From: Hymenobacter lucidus
Lineage (GTDB): Bacteria; Bacteroidota; Bacteroidia; Cytophagales; Hymenobacteraceae
Assembly: GCF_020447265.1 (NCBI RefSeq)
Contig: NZ_JAJADR010000001.1
Coordinates: forward strand, 1,302,001 to 1,366,000
Length of the DNA stretch: 64,000 bases
Direction of reading: 5' to 3'
A program made the translations under genes and the position numbers. The notes under the pieces were generated by a model. The model was not told the origin of the DNA. It was given only the letters and a program-made list of their open reading frames with translations, and searched no databases. Positions 1-8,660 of the stretch are shown here, piece by piece. How positions within the stretch are numbered: position 1 is the first letter of the stretch; each line of letters opens with the position of its first letter.

Positions 1-122
1 GAGTGACAAGCTAGATTAAACGCACCAAAGCCCTTTACCACTGATGCGGTAAAGGGCTTTGGTACATTGGCAAGGGCTACAATGGGTGGAGAGGTAGGTC
101 CTTCGCAAAAGCTCAGGATGAC
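1..122. repeat. Dispersed intergenic element, copy 1 (truncated by window start)
   Basis: This is the right part of a composite element also found at 10410-10564 and 15933-16101. It has a central hairpin with 16-base arms (24-39 and 48-63), then a spacer, then an end reading GGTCCTTCGC..CTCAGGATGAC. The other copies carry the inverted form of that end (GTCATCCT..) on their left. The left end of this copy lies outside the window or is degraded. It lies just downstream of the minus-strand gene that ends at 150, so the hairpin probably also terminates that transcript. Confidence 0.75.
24..63. terminator. Bidirectional hairpin terminator
   Basis: Perfect 16-base arms (ACCAAAGCCCTTTACC and its complement) enclose an 8-base loop. 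The A-rich and T-rich flanks fit termination in either direction. It is the core of the dispersed element. Confidence 0.6.
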
Positions 123-149
123 AGAATAAACAACATCCGTCGTTCTGAT

Positions 150-1253
150 TTACCGCACGAAATTCGGCAGCCCCAGCTTACTGCGGCGGCCACCGAGCTT
201 CAGGCCGTCGTCCACATAGCCACAGGCTTTACCGGCTGCGTTGGGGCCTTTGATGACGCCCAGAAACGGGTTATCCTCACGAGCCACGTATATTTTACCG
301 TCGGGGCCCAGCTGCAGGGCGCCGATTTTGCGGTTGGCCGAGAGGCCCACTTTCACCGCGTTTTCCTTGCTTTTGGTTTTCAGATCGAATTGCCACACCT
401 CGGCCTGCCCGCCGCCCTTGCCATTGCAGGTGCCGTAGAGCTTCGAGCCGTCGGGCGAAAACTCGACCCCGTAAGCTTCCTCATAGGTACCGAACTGGCG
501 CGGGTTGCTCACTTTGCCAGTGGTATTGTCGAAGTCGAACACCTCAAACTTGTTGCTTTCCCGCCATAGGGCCGAGGCTATTTTAGTGCCATCGGGCGAA
601 AACTTGAGGCAGCCAATGGCGTTGCGGCCGGGGCCCGTGTTCATGCTACCCACGTTGCTCAGAATCGGCTTGGTTTCCACGCCGTCGGGCGTCACGAGGT
701 AGGTTACGAAGGCGTTGGAGTTCCAGCGGTGGCCCACCACCCAGATGTCGCGGCCGTTTTTGTGCTTCACGGCGGCCAGCTTTTCGGCTACGGGCGTGAT
801 GAGCAGCATATTGGCCCGGGGCACGTCGCCGAAGCCGCCTTCCCGGGTCATGTCCACCACCGAGTAGCGCATGCCGTTGCTGGTGCCCTGGGGCGCGGTG
901 GTGAAGATGTAGAACACGTTGGCGCTACCGGGGTCGGCTACAATCAGGGCGCTCTGGGCACTCGACTTGCTGCCCATTAGGCCTTTGCCATTTAGCATGG
1001 GCTGGTGCTTGCGGTTGTACACGGTTTCGCCGTCAGTATAGAACAGCAGCTGGCCCTGGGCGTTGGTAGCCACCGACGAGCCTTCGTAGGTGCTCATCTT
1101 GCCGTCGAGGAGCGGGGTAGGGGCGGCAGTACCGTTGAAGCGCAGGCCGGCCTGGCCGCCAAAATACCAGATAGATTGTTCGCCCTGAGCCTGCACGGCC
1201 GCCGGGGCGGCCACTGCGGCGAGGAACAGCAGAAAAAAGGAAATGCGTTTCAT
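150..1253 (-). CDS. Secreted beta-propeller (PD40/WD40-like) protein
   Basis: Predicted secreted protein of 367 residues with a Sec signal peptide (about residues 1-22, hydrophobic core then AQA-type cleavage). The mature part opens with IWYFGGQAGLRFN, a sequence typical of the propeller domain found at the start of many Bacteroidota surface proteins. It then has repeated blades of the type 'FSPDGTKIA' and 'FSPDGSKLYGT', and 'LGPDGKIYVA'. These are PD40/WD40-like propeller repeats that normally bind protein or glycan partners. I see no catalytic motif and no type IX C-terminal sorting domain, although relatives often carry one. The function is unknown beyond a propeller scaffold, likely periplasmic or on the surface. 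Confidence 0.8.
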   Translation of the reverse strand: MKRISFFLLFLAAVAAPAAVQAQGEQSIWYFGGQAGLRFNGTAAPTPLLDGKMSTYEGSSVATNAQGQLLFYTDGETVYNRKHQPMLNGKGLMGSKSSAQSALIVADPGSANVFYIFTTAPQGTSNGMRYSVVDMTREGGFGDVPRANMLLITPVAEKLAAVKHKNGRDIWVVGHRWNSNAFVTYLVTPDGVETKPILSNVGSMNTGPGRNAIGCLKFSPDGTKIASALWRESNKFEVFDFDNTTGKVSNPRQFGTYEEAYGVEFSPDGSKLYGTCNGKGGGQAEVWQFDLKTKSKENAVKVGLSANRKIGALQLGPDGKIYVAREDNPFLGVIKGPNAAGKACGYVDDGLKLGGRRSKLGLPNFVR

Positions 1254-1458
1254 ATACTTGGGGCTCTACGCAAACCGGTAGTGTGTAGCTGCGCGGCGGC
1301 AAAGTAAGAATTGAAATCCGTGCCAAACTGTGGTGGCGTGGCAACTGATGCATAGAGACGCAACCTTGCGGCTTGCCGTTGAACAACCTGGAATCAGCAG
1401 ACACCCTAACGTTAGCACCGATTGTGACGCAATTATGCGTCTCTACACTGGTATAGCC

Positions 1459-1998
1459 TTACACCGCCCACTCGCCGGCCAGCAGCCGGGCCACCAGGGG
1501 CTGAATAATGCGGTAGCTGGCGCCCCAGAGTTGGTATTGGCCTACCCGGTAGAAGTCGATGAGCACGGGCTGGGGCCAGCCGGGCAGCTGCCACCACTCC
1601 TGGGCGTGAGTGGCCGGGTCGGCCAGGGTGCGCAGGCTGATTTCGAGCACTTCGGCAATTTCGGGCTGCTGGCACCACCACACGGCCGGCCGCCGGATGC
1701 GGCCCAGAAACGGCGCAATGTGGTAGCCGCTCGTGAAGGTCGTCAGCTCGGGCAGCGTAGCCAGTATCTGCACGTCGGCGGCTAGTAGGCCCACTTCCTC
1801 CTCGGCTTCGCGCAGTGCCGTAGCCAGCAGGGAGGCGTCTTCCGGGTCGCGCTTGCCACCCGGAAACGCCAGTTGTCCACCGTGTATGCCCCGCTCCCCG
1901 CGCCGCACCAGCACCAGCTGCAGCTCGCCGGCCGCGTCGCGGTACACGGGCACCAGCACCGCCGACTGGCGCAGAATAGGTAGGGGAGCTTTTTCCAT
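1459..1998 (-). CDS. Nudix hydrolase, CoA pyrophosphatase (NudL-like)
   Basis: About 179 residues. The protein contains the UPF0035/CoA-pyrophosphatase signature: RRGERGIHGGQLAFPGG followed by KRDPED and the Nudix helix ALREAEEEVGLL. The acidic residues of the REAEEEVG segment bind the metal. Enzymes of this type cleave CoA or oxidised CoA to phosphopantetheine and 3',5'-ADP in the cytoplasm. I chose the ATG at 1998 because the protein then starts MEKAPLP shortly before the domain. An in-frame ATG at 2025 would add nine residues. The gene is divergent from the membrane protein starting at 2105. Substrate assignment to CoA rests on the family signature only. Confidence 0.85.
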   Translation of the reverse strand: MEKAPLPILRQSAVLVPVYRDAAGELQLVLVRRGERGIHGGQLAFPGGKRDPEDASLLATALREAEEEVGLLAADVQILATLPELTTFTSGYHIAPFLGRIRRPAVWWCQQPEIAEVLEISLRTLADPATHAQEWWQLPGWPQPVLIDFYRVGQYQLWGASYRIIQPLVARLLAGEWAV

Positions 1999-2104
1999 AA
2001 GGGCGGAAAGGTAAGGGCACCTCATTTGATACCCAACAATAACAGAACCCCGCTATATTTACCCGTAGCTCCCATTTTTTTCATTATTCCTATCCATTTA
2101 CTGC

Positions 2105-3544
2105 ATGATTCATTTTAGCCGCACCCGCAACTGGCGGGGGCTGATAGTATTGGCTCTGGCCCTGTTGTCGGTAAGCATTGCCCGGGCGCAGCAGCCGGTC
2201 ATCCAGCGCATCTACCTAACGGATACGCCTGGTCAGGACTCGGTTTTCAGGCTCGGCAACACTATTGCCTTGGAAGTAACCGGCCTGAACCGCTGGCTGA
2301 AGCTGCAGGAGTCACAGCTGATTTCGCAGGGCTTCGACCCGCAAAAAGCCCACAGCAAGGCCCGGGAGCTGGTACTGTACATCGATGATGCGCCCATTGT
2401 GGGCATGCCGCCACTGGCGCTCTACGTCGACGAATCGGGGGCCGATGAGGCTCTGACGGCGGCGGCCCGGCGCACTGCTCAGGCCCAGGCCGCCCACCCC
2501 GATTCGGCCGCTTCCCCCGCCGACCCCACCGCCAACCTGTCGTTTCTGCTCGATGAGTACCCGGTTGGCATTCCCGATAAGGTGATTTTCAAGCTGGAGC
2601 GCAATGTGAACAACTACCGCTACTGGGATGTGGTCTACGACTCGCCCTGGGACTATTACTACACCGGCAAAATCGGGCTGGGCTACGAAGACCGGGTCTT
2701 CACTAAGCTGCACCCAACCCGGACTAGCGACGAAATCCGCCTGGTGCTGATTCAGCCCCTCACCCTCTGGATTGCCGTGCTGGGCACCATTGCGCTGGGC
2801 CTGGGGCTGCTAGTGCTGGGAGCCCGCTCGTGGCTGCTACGCATTACGCTGCCGCGCGCTACTACTACCACCGCCATTCCTCCGGTGGCCGTGGCCCAGC
2901 CGCCCTTCAGCCTAGCCAAGGTGCAGATGGCGTGGTGGACGTTTATTATCCTGGGCAGCTTCCTGGTTATCTACTGCGTGTCGGGTGAGATGCCCGATAT
3001 TTCCACTACGTCGCTGGCCCTGCTCGGCATCAGCGGCGGCACCACGGCCCTGAACGGGCTGATTCCGCGCAATCCGCCGCCGGCCACGGCCACCACTGGC
3101 CCCTGGCTCAGCAGCCGGGGCTGGCTTCCCGATATTCTCTCCGACTCCCACGGCGTGAGCATGAACCGGCTGCAGCAGGTTGTTATTTCGCTACTGATGG
3201 GGTATTTCTTCGTGCGCACCGTCTACAACAGCGTAGCCATGCCTGTGTGGACCGACAACCAGATTCTGCTGCTGGCCGTGAGCAGTGCTACTTATCTGGG
3301 CCTGGAGTGGCAGGGCAACCGCGTCAGCGACGACCCAAATGCCGCCCCGGCCGGTTCCGTGGCCTACACCGCGCCGGCCTCGACGACTACGTTTGTGGCC
3401 CCGGTAGCGCCCGGGCCGGCGCCGGTAGTAGTGCCAGTCGTTGCACCCACCATTCCCACCGCCACCACCGATGCTGCGGCCTCTGATACCGCCGCCACTG
3501 ACGATACCGCGCCCGACGACCCCACACGGGCACCCAATGGCTGA
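2105..3544 (+). CDS. Secreted/membrane protein of unknown function, several TM segments
   Basis: 479 residues. A signal peptide (about residues 1-28, ending RAQQ) is followed by a soluble extracytoplasmic region to about residue 210. Next comes a strong membrane helix near 215-240 (LWIAVLGTIALGLGLLVLGA). Further hydrophobic stretches lie near 278-300 and 355-375 and probably near 385-400. The last 70 residues are low-complexity Ala/Thr/Pro/Val with an acidic end. I recognise no enzyme motif. The gene stands alone, divergent from the Nudix gene and convergent with the gene at 3691. A large palindromic terminator closes the transcript. Confidence 0.75.
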   Translation: MIHFSRTRNWRGLIVLALALLSVSIARAQQPVIQRIYLTDTPGQDSVFRLGNTIALEVTGLNRWLKLQESQLISQGFDPQKAHSKARELVLYIDDAPIVGMPPLALYVDESGADEALTAAARRTAQAQAAHPDSAASPADPTANLSFLLDEYPVGIPDKVIFKLERNVNNYRYWDVVYDSPWDYYYTGKIGLGYEDRVFTKLHPTRTSDEIRLVLIQPLTLWIAVLGTIALGLGLLVLGARSWLLRITLPRATTTTAIPPVAVAQPPFSLAKVQMAWWTFIILGSFLVIYCVSGEMPDISTTSLALLGISGGTTALNGLIPRNPPPATATTGPWLSSRGWLPDILSDSHGVSMNRLQQVVISLLMGYFFVRTVYNSVAMPVWTDNQILLLAVSSATYLGLEWQGNRVSDDPNAAPAGSVAYTAPASTTTFVAPVAPGPAPVVVPVVAPTIPTATTDAAASDTAATDDTAPDDPTRAPNG

Positions 3545-3607
3545 CCCATAGTGGCCCGCCGCAAGACAGAGTAGTGCGGGCTCAGGCAGATCGAAACCGA
3601 CAAGACG

Positions 3608-3678
3608 GAAAATACTAACGCCTCTTTACCGCAGCCGTGTGAATTTCACGGCTGCGGTAAAGAGGCGTTAGTATTTTC
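3608..3678. terminator. Bidirectional terminator, perfect 32-bp palindrome
   Basis: The arms at 3608-3639 and 3647-3678 are perfectly complementary over 32 bases and enclose a 7-base loop. The outer ends are GAAAA and TTTTC, giving U-runs in both directions. It sits between two convergent genes (ends 3544 and 3691). Confidence 0.85.
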
Positions 3679-3690
3679 GGAAATACGCTT

Positions 3691-4410
3691 TTAGCTACTG
3701 GCTACTGCCGGAGAGCGGCCCGCGTCGCGCACTATCAGGGTGAGGGTAGTGGCCACTGAACCGTTTTCCTGCGCGTGGTCGGTGTGGCCCAGCGCATCGA
3801 AGTCGCCGTTTAGGTCGGTGAAGCTGGTGACCTGGGTGAGTAGCGTTTTGTCTTCTGCCTCCGTCAGCAGCTTGGCTACCTCTGAGCCCAGTCGGAGCAG
3901 CAGGTTGGGGGCTTGCCCGGCTACGGTCAGGGCCCCGCCGGCCAGCCGGGCAGCCAGGCTTTGGTAGGGGGCACTGGCCTGAGCCTGGGTCAGCAGCGTG
4001 CCCGTATCGCGCAGGCGCTGTTTGCTTTTGAGCACCGATACCAGCACGTGTACCTGGCTGGGGGCCGTTTCAGCAGTTGGGCCCGGCTCCCAGAAATACA
4101 CCGTGCGGTCTATTAGCAGCTCTTCCTGGTCGTTGATGCCGGGAAAGCCGGTCAGCGTCACTTGGTCGTCGGTGAGCGGGCGGCCATCGGTAACGGCTAC
4201 CAGCAGATACAGGTTGGCCCGGCCCGGAAAAGGCCCTACACGGGCCGTGTGGTTGTCTTTGATAAACACCCGCGACAGGCGTACCTCCAGCCCCGTCAGC
4301 GTCTGCGACCCGGCCAGGGAGCGGAGGCTAGGTGCCGAAGTGTCGGCTGCCGTATTTGTCGTCGGCGACACCGTACTGAGGAGAGCATCTGCCGTTAAAT
4401 CAAGCGCCAT
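3691..4410 (-). CDS. Hypothetical protein
   Basis: 239 residues, no signal peptide and no convincing membrane helix. It opens with a Thr/Ser/Ala-rich segment, then has an alternating hydrophobic pattern suggesting a beta-rich fold (about residues 35-130, including NLYLLVAVTDGRPL and QVHVLVSVLKS), a helical middle and another beta segment at the end (SVATTLTLIVRD). I do not recognise a family. It follows the GH108 muramidase gene by 47 bases on the same strand, so the two may be co-transcribed. It might be a partner or an inhibitor of that enzyme, but nothing in the sequence shows this. Confidence 0.7.
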   Translation of the reverse strand: MALDLTADALLSTVSPTTNTAADTSAPSLRSLAGSQTLTGLEVRLSRVFIKDNHTARVGPFPGRANLYLLVAVTDGRPLTDDQVTLTGFPGINDQEELLIDRTVYFWEPGPTAETAPSQVHVLVSVLKSKQRLRDTGTLLTQAQASAPYQSLAARLAGGALTVAGQAPNLLLRLGSEVAKLLTEAEDKTLLTQVTSFTDLNGDFDALGHTDHAQENGSVATTLTLIVRDAGRSPAVASS

Positions 4411-4457
4411 AAGTCAGGTGTTGAAAAATGAAAACTAAAGCATTAGCCCGTGCGCTG

Positions 4458-5111
4458 CTAGGCCACGTAGGGAATAGCCGAAATACGGCTCAGCCACGAA
4501 TGCAGGTAGCGCTGCTCGTCCTTATTGGGTTTTACATTCACGGATTCCAGAAAGCTCACCACGCCGGGCGGCGCTATGGGAAGGCCGGCCCGGTACAGGT
4601 AGAAATCCCGCCGCAACGCCACCAGGGCATCGTAGTAGGCCTTGGCCGGCGCGGCATTGATGGCCGCCAGCGTGGCCGGGCCAATAGCTCCGTCGATGAC
4701 TCCGTGCCAGCCGAAGAAAGTGGCCAGCACGTATTGCGCCATGTGGCCCACCCGTCCCGTGCCGCTGTTCACGCCAATATCGCAGAGCTGACTGGCAATG
4801 CTCTGGTTGTTGACACCACTCAGATCCAGGCAATTCCAGTACTCGGGCAGGTAAAACGACTGCACCTCAGCGGCCAACTGCGGGTCTTTCTTCAGAATAT
4901 TCGTGGCCAGCTCGTTGCGCGGATATAGCCCGCAGTCGGTGGGCCAGTCGGATTTGGCCTTGTATTTATCTACTATAGTCCAGCCGGTCCAATGCGGATG
5001 ATAGTTCCGGGCCACGCCGCGCCAGGTTTCACCGCCTTGGTCGTGCGGGTCGAAGACGTAGCCGCCTTCATTTTCTACTAACAATGGAAAGTATTTAGCG
5101 AAATCTGCCAT
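4458..5111 (-). CDS. GH108-type N-acetylmuramidase (lysozyme-like)
   Basis: 217 residues. The N-terminus FPLLVENEGGYVFDP followed by GGETWRGVA matches the GH108 catalytic domain, in which the Glu of the E-GGY motif is the catalytic acid. The middle (about 100-165), containing DIGVNSGTGRVGHMAQ and IDGAIGPATLAAINA, matches the peptidoglycan-binding domain usually fused behind GH108. The predicted reaction is cleavage of the MurNAc-GlcNAc bond of peptidoglycan. There is no signal peptide, as in phage-type endolysins, so export would need another route such as lysis, a holin or contractile injection. No other phage genes are visible. The downstream neighbour at 3691 may be in the same operon. Confidence 0.85.
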   Translation of the reverse strand: MADFAKYFPLLVENEGGYVFDPHDQGGETWRGVARNYHPHWTGWTIVDKYKAKSDWPTDCGLYPRNELATNILKKDPQLAAEVQSFYLPEYWNCLDLSGVNNQSIASQLCDIGVNSGTGRVGHMAQYVLATFFGWHGVIDGAIGPATLAAINAAPAKAYYDALVALRRDFYLYRAGLPIAPPGVVSFLESVNVKPNKDEQRYLHSWLSRISAIPYVA

Positions 5112-5259
5112 AGGAAGCGGGTATAATAGGAAAATGAATGTATAGGGAAAAGTAATTATTTTTCCGGCATAGCTACTACTCCGGCTACCGGATAGAAGTA
5201 ATAGAGTATCCCGTTCGTAGCTCCCGGCTGTCTGTCTGCGTCGGAATGCTATCTGCTTT

Positions 5260-6000
5260 TTACTTCCCGACGGCTACCGCATATTGCCCGGTGGGCAGCA
5301 CGGCCACGGTAGGCAGGTCGAGGTGCTCGTCGAAATAGGTGAAGCCGGGCTGCAGGCTTTGCCAGAACCGATAGTGCGGGTTTTTCCCGTAGCGCTCCAT
5401 ATTTTGGGCGTTCATCTCGAAGGGAAAGATGTGAATCTGCATATCCTGCTGGCCGGCGCAGCGGGCTTCCAGGGCCAGCAGGTACACTTCCTGAATACAG
5501 TCGTCGGTGATGGGCAGGCAGCCTACCGTCACGTCGGAGCCGTGGACGAAGATGTGGCTGCCCGGGTTGGCCGCGCCCAGGGCCCGGTCGGAGGCATTGG
5601 GGTAGTCGAGGCCCAGCGACATGTAGTAGGTGCTGATGGGGTTGAACCGGTCGATGCGGTAGAAGCCTTCGGGCACCTGGTTGTCGCCCTCGGCGCGCTT
5701 GGGGCCCAAGCTGCCCGAGGTACCGGCCAGTGGGTAGGTACGCAGCAGCCGAAACGACGTTTCACCCTGGTTGCGGCCCCAGGCTTCGAGCCGCCGCCCC
5801 ACTTTGAATACCCGGAAAAATACTTCCAGCCGTGCCGGCTCAATGTTGCGGCTGCGTAACAGCGTTTGCAACTGGGGCCACTTACGGGAGTACGCCAGCT
5901 TCACCCGCGGGTAGGTAAGCTGATAGTTGCGCATAGCCGGATTGGGCGGGCACGCCGCGGCCAGCAGCAATAAGCTGGCGGCCAAAAGAAACATTCGCAT
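5260..6000 (-). CDS. L,D-transpeptidase (YkuD/YafK type) lipoprotein
   Basis: About 246 residues from the ATG at 6000. This start gives a lipoprotein signal MRMFLLAASLLLLAAAC, with Cys 17 as the likely lipidated residue. An upstream in-frame ATG at 6057 would spoil this signal and is disfavoured. The YkuD active site is present: HGSDVTVGCLPITDD, with the conserved His-Gly and the nucleophilic Cys in the order HG-x7-GC seen in the YafK/DpaA branch. PEGFYRIDRFNP is also characteristic. The enzyme would cleave or form L,D linkages to mDAP in peptidoglycan, or release tethered lipoproteins as E. coli DpaA does. It acts in the periplasm, anchored to a membrane. It lies near a muramidase gene on the same strand. 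Confidence 0.85.
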   Translation of the reverse strand: MRMFLLAASLLLLAAACPPNPAMRNYQLTYPRVKLAYSRKWPQLQTLLRSRNIEPARLEVFFRVFKVGRRLEAWGRNQGETSFRLLRTYPLAGTSGSLGPKRAEGDNQVPEGFYRIDRFNPISTYYMSLGLDYPNASDRALGAANPGSHIFVHGSDVTVGCLPITDDCIQEVYLLALEARCAGQQDMQIHIFPFEMNAQNMERYGKNPHYRFWQSLQPGFTYFDEHLDLPTVAVLPTGQYAVAVGK

Positions 6001-6237
6001 GAAATAGGAGCCCGAAAAAGCCGGCTGAAATAAGGCAGCGGCCGTACTGGAATACAAATAACGGCACTAAGCTGATTGGCAGTATACTATATAGCAGAGA
6101 AATAAAAGCATGGACGCATACCGGATTGAGGGCTATTTGTTGTGGTTTAAGTGCTAATTAATAGCAAAAAAGTGCGATATTAAATTTCTGCCGCTTTTCG
6201 GTCACCCGATTACATTATTTAGCAAAACCGCTGCCCA

Positions 6238-7206
6238 ATGGCTGACATACAGTACCAACCCGACCTGCTGGGGCCCGAATTCGAGCAGCATACCATTGCC
6301 CAGCCCGTCGACTACGAAGGCCCGGTAGTATGCACGCTAGTGCGGCTGCGCAAGCAGGCACCGGGGCCCAAGGCAGTGCTGTACGTGCACGGCTTCACCG
6401 ACTACTTCTTTCAGCGCGACATGGCCGCCGAGTACCGCCGCCACGGCTTCCGCTTCTACGCCCTCGATTTGCGCAAATACGGCCGCTCGTGGCTGCCTCA
6501 CCAAACGGCCAACAACGTGCGCAACCTGCGCGAATACTACACCGATCTGGACGCGGCCCTGGCCATTATGCAGCAGGAAGGCTGCACGAATATCGTACTC
6601 AGCGGCCACTCCACGGGCGGCCTCATCGTGGCCCTGTATGCCCACGATGGCAACCGGCGGGCGGCCATAGCGGCCCTGTTTCTGAACAGTCCGTTTTTCG
6701 ACATGCACCAAAACTGGCTTAACCGCCGGCTGGGCGTGCCGCTGGCGGCGCGGCTGGGCCGGTACGCTCCCGACTTCCGGATTCCGGCCAACCTGCCCAC
6801 CGAATACGGGCAGAGCCTGCACCAGCGCTATCAGGGCGAGTGGGACTATCATCTGCCCTGGAAGCCCATCGAAGTGTTTCCGGTGAACATGGGTTGGCTG
6901 CGCGCCATTCACGCGGGACACCGGCGCATTGCCCGGGGCCTGAGCATTTCGAAGCCGGTGCTGGTGATGCACTCCGACAAAACCGTGCGCCATGCAGGCC
7001 GCCGCGAGGAGTATGCCGAGGCCGACGGCGTGCTGAACGTGCGCCATATTCGGGAGCTGAGCCCGAGGCTGGGACCTAATGTGACGGTGGTAGCCATTCC
7101 GGGCGGCATCCACGATTTGGTATTGTCGCGGCCAGCCGTGCGGGCGGTAGTGTACCGGGAGCTGTTTCAGTGGCTGGCCGCTGTGTTGCCGCCCGGCGCA
7201 GCGTAG
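6238..7206 (+). CDS. Alpha/beta hydrolase (serine aminopeptidase S33 / lysophospholipase-like)
   Basis: 322 residues, cytoplasmic. The oxyanion-hole motif is VLYVHGFTDYF (about residue 50). The nucleophile elbow is LSGHSTGGLI, with Ser in G-H-S-T-G, near residue 124. The late acidic residue is in the VMHSDKTVR segment, and the catalytic His is in PGGIHDLVL near the C-terminus. This is the Hydrolase_4 (monoglyceride lipase/PldB) arrangement, so a lipid ester or a related ester is the probable substrate. Length is normal for the family. It is monocistronic or leads into the GDPD gene at 7295 with an 88-base gap, which would fit a phospholipid-turnover theme. Confidence 0.82.
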   Translation: MADIQYQPDLLGPEFEQHTIAQPVDYEGPVVCTLVRLRKQAPGPKAVLYVHGFTDYFFQRDMAAEYRRHGFRFYALDLRKYGRSWLPHQTANNVRNLREYYTDLDAALAIMQQEGCTNIVLSGHSTGGLIVALYAHDGNRRAAIAALFLNSPFFDMHQNWLNRRLGVPLAARLGRYAPDFRIPANLPTEYGQSLHQRYQGEWDYHLPWKPIEVFPVNMGWLRAIHAGHRRIARGLSISKPVLVMHSDKTVRHAGRREEYAEADGVLNVRHIRELSPRLGPNVTVVAIPGGIHDLVLSRPAVRAVVYRELFQWLAAVLPPGAA

Positions 7207-7294
7207 CCAGCCACCACTTGTTGAGCCCGGCAGCTGTTGGCAAACCAATCGGCTGGGGTCGAACACTTTGGGTAGCAGCTGGTTTTGCTAACGC

Positions 7295-8203
7295 ATGAAA
7301 AAGCACTACTGGTTTCTGCTGGCATTGGGCCTGCTGGCCACTACTGCCCGGGCGCAGGTGCCTGGTGGAGAGTCGTTGCGGCGCGCACCGGGGCAAATGG
7401 TGGTGGTAGGCCACGCCGGCTCGGGTTTTATTACGCCCCTGAACCCCTTTAACCCCTTGCCACCGAGTAGCCTGCGCAGCGAGCTGAAGGCGCTGGAAAA
7501 CGGTGCCGAGGGGTTGGAAATTGACCTGCAGCTCAGCCAGGACAGCGTGCCGGTGCTCTACCACGATACCACATTCGACACGATGACCAAGACCGGCCAG
7601 GGCTGCACCAACGAGTACCCCGCCGCCGTGCTCACCCGGCTGCGCTACCGCGGCGGCTGGCCCTACGACTGGTTTCAGCACGAGCGGCTGGTCACGCTCG
7701 ATACGCTGCTGGCGCGCTTGGCCCGGCGGCCGCAGTTTCCCTACCTCCACCTCGACCTGCACGAAAACCTGCCCTGTCTGACTGAGGCGCAGGCTCGCCG
7801 CAACTCGGCCGCCCTGGCCCGGCAGCTGGTGCTTCTGCTGCAGCGCTACCAAGTGCCTGCTGCCCGCTTGCTCATCGTGTCGGAAAACCTGGCTACGCTG
7901 CAGCACTTCCGCCACCTGTGGCCGGCGCTGCCCCTAGGCTACGAGGTAACCGCTCATTTCGGGGACAACCTGCGGGTGGCACAGGCGGAGAATCTGGAGG
8001 CCGTAGTACTGGGCAAACATCTGAACACGCCTGAAAATGTGGCGCAGGCCCATACCGCCGGGTTGGCGGTGGTTGCTTTCGGCGTTCGGTCCCGGCGGGG
8101 TATCACCCGAATGGCCGCCACCCACCCCGATGCCTACGAAGTCGACAATGTGGCTAAACTGCTCAAGGTGTTGGGCCGGTCCAGTGCCGCTGTAAAGCCC
8201 TGA
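7295..8203 (+). CDS. Glycerophosphodiester phosphodiesterase family protein (secreted)
   Basis: 302 residues. The signal peptide is MKKHYWFLLALGLLATTARA, cleaved before QVPGG. The GDPD domain is clear: VVVGHAGSGF carries the first catalytic His, EIDLQLSQDSVPVLYHD holds the metal-binding Glu and Asp and the second His, and FPYLHLDLHEN and the C-terminal EVDNVAKLLK segment complete the barrel. The HAG in place of the usual HRG at the first motif is a mild departure. The predicted reaction is hydrolysis of glycerophosphodiesters to glycerol-3-phosphate and an alcohol in the periplasm. It follows an alpha/beta hydrolase in the same direction. Confidence 0.85.
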   Translation: MKKHYWFLLALGLLATTARAQVPGGESLRRAPGQMVVVGHAGSGFITPLNPFNPLPPSSLRSELKALENGAEGLEIDLQLSQDSVPVLYHDTTFDTMTKTGQGCTNEYPAAVLTRLRYRGGWPYDWFQHERLVTLDTLLARLARRPQFPYLHLDLHENLPCLTEAQARRNSAALARQLVLLLQRYQVPAARLLIVSENLATLQHFRHLWPALPLGYEVTAHFGDNLRVAQAENLEAVVLGKHLNTPENVAQAHTAGLAVVAFGVRSRRGITRMAATHPDAYEVDNVAKLLKVLGRSSAAVKP

Positions 8204-8385
8204 GAAGCAATAGTCGCCAGTGGGTGGCGGCAGTTCAGATAGCAAATATTAGCGTTGGCAGATGAAAAGGAAGGGTTGAGCAAAATAGCCGGCAGGGTGC
8301 CGTAGCATTGCGTCTCTTTGAGAGAAAATAACGCCGGGCACCCCGGGCTTTACCCACCTTCTCTCATTCTCTTTCTGCTTCTGCC

Positions 8386-8586
8386 ATGCGTACTGCCACT
8401 TTCCGCCAGAGTTTTGCTTTCGTATTCGTTGTCCTGATGGTCTGCTCATCATTGGGCGCAATGGCCGGTACGCCTTACCAGCGGGCTTTGCGGCAGGGTC
8501 GCCGCTACGTGCATCGGCCCATCTACAAGCAGTACCAGCGCCCGGCCCACCGCAGCAGCCGTACGTTTAGCCTGTTTGGCCGCTAA
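8386..8586 (+). CDS. Small secreted basic peptide, unknown
   Basis: 66 residues: a clear signal peptide (about residues 1-28, hydrophobic FAFVFVVLMVCSSLGAMA) followed by a very basic tail rich in Arg, His and Tyr (RALRQGRRYVHRPIYKQY and more). No Cys remains after cleavage. It stands alone with its own upstream spacer. I do not recognise a family. The signal peptide, the ATG context and the GC-rich codon use like that of its neighbours are the reasons to call it real. Confidence 0.6.
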   Translation: MRTATFRQSFAFVFVVLMVCSSLGAMAGTPYQRALRQGRRYVHRPIYKQYQRPAHRSSRTFSLFGR

Positions 8587-8660
8587 GAAATAAAAAGCTG
8601 GGCTATAGGGGCATCAGGGCAGGTTCGCTATTTTGAGCCTTTCCCCGACCAACTCCAGCC

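Noticed and set aside
4458..5111. Prophage remnant
   Set aside because: The GH108 gene alone suggests an endolysin, but no integrase, holin, structural gene or att-like repeat is visible around it.
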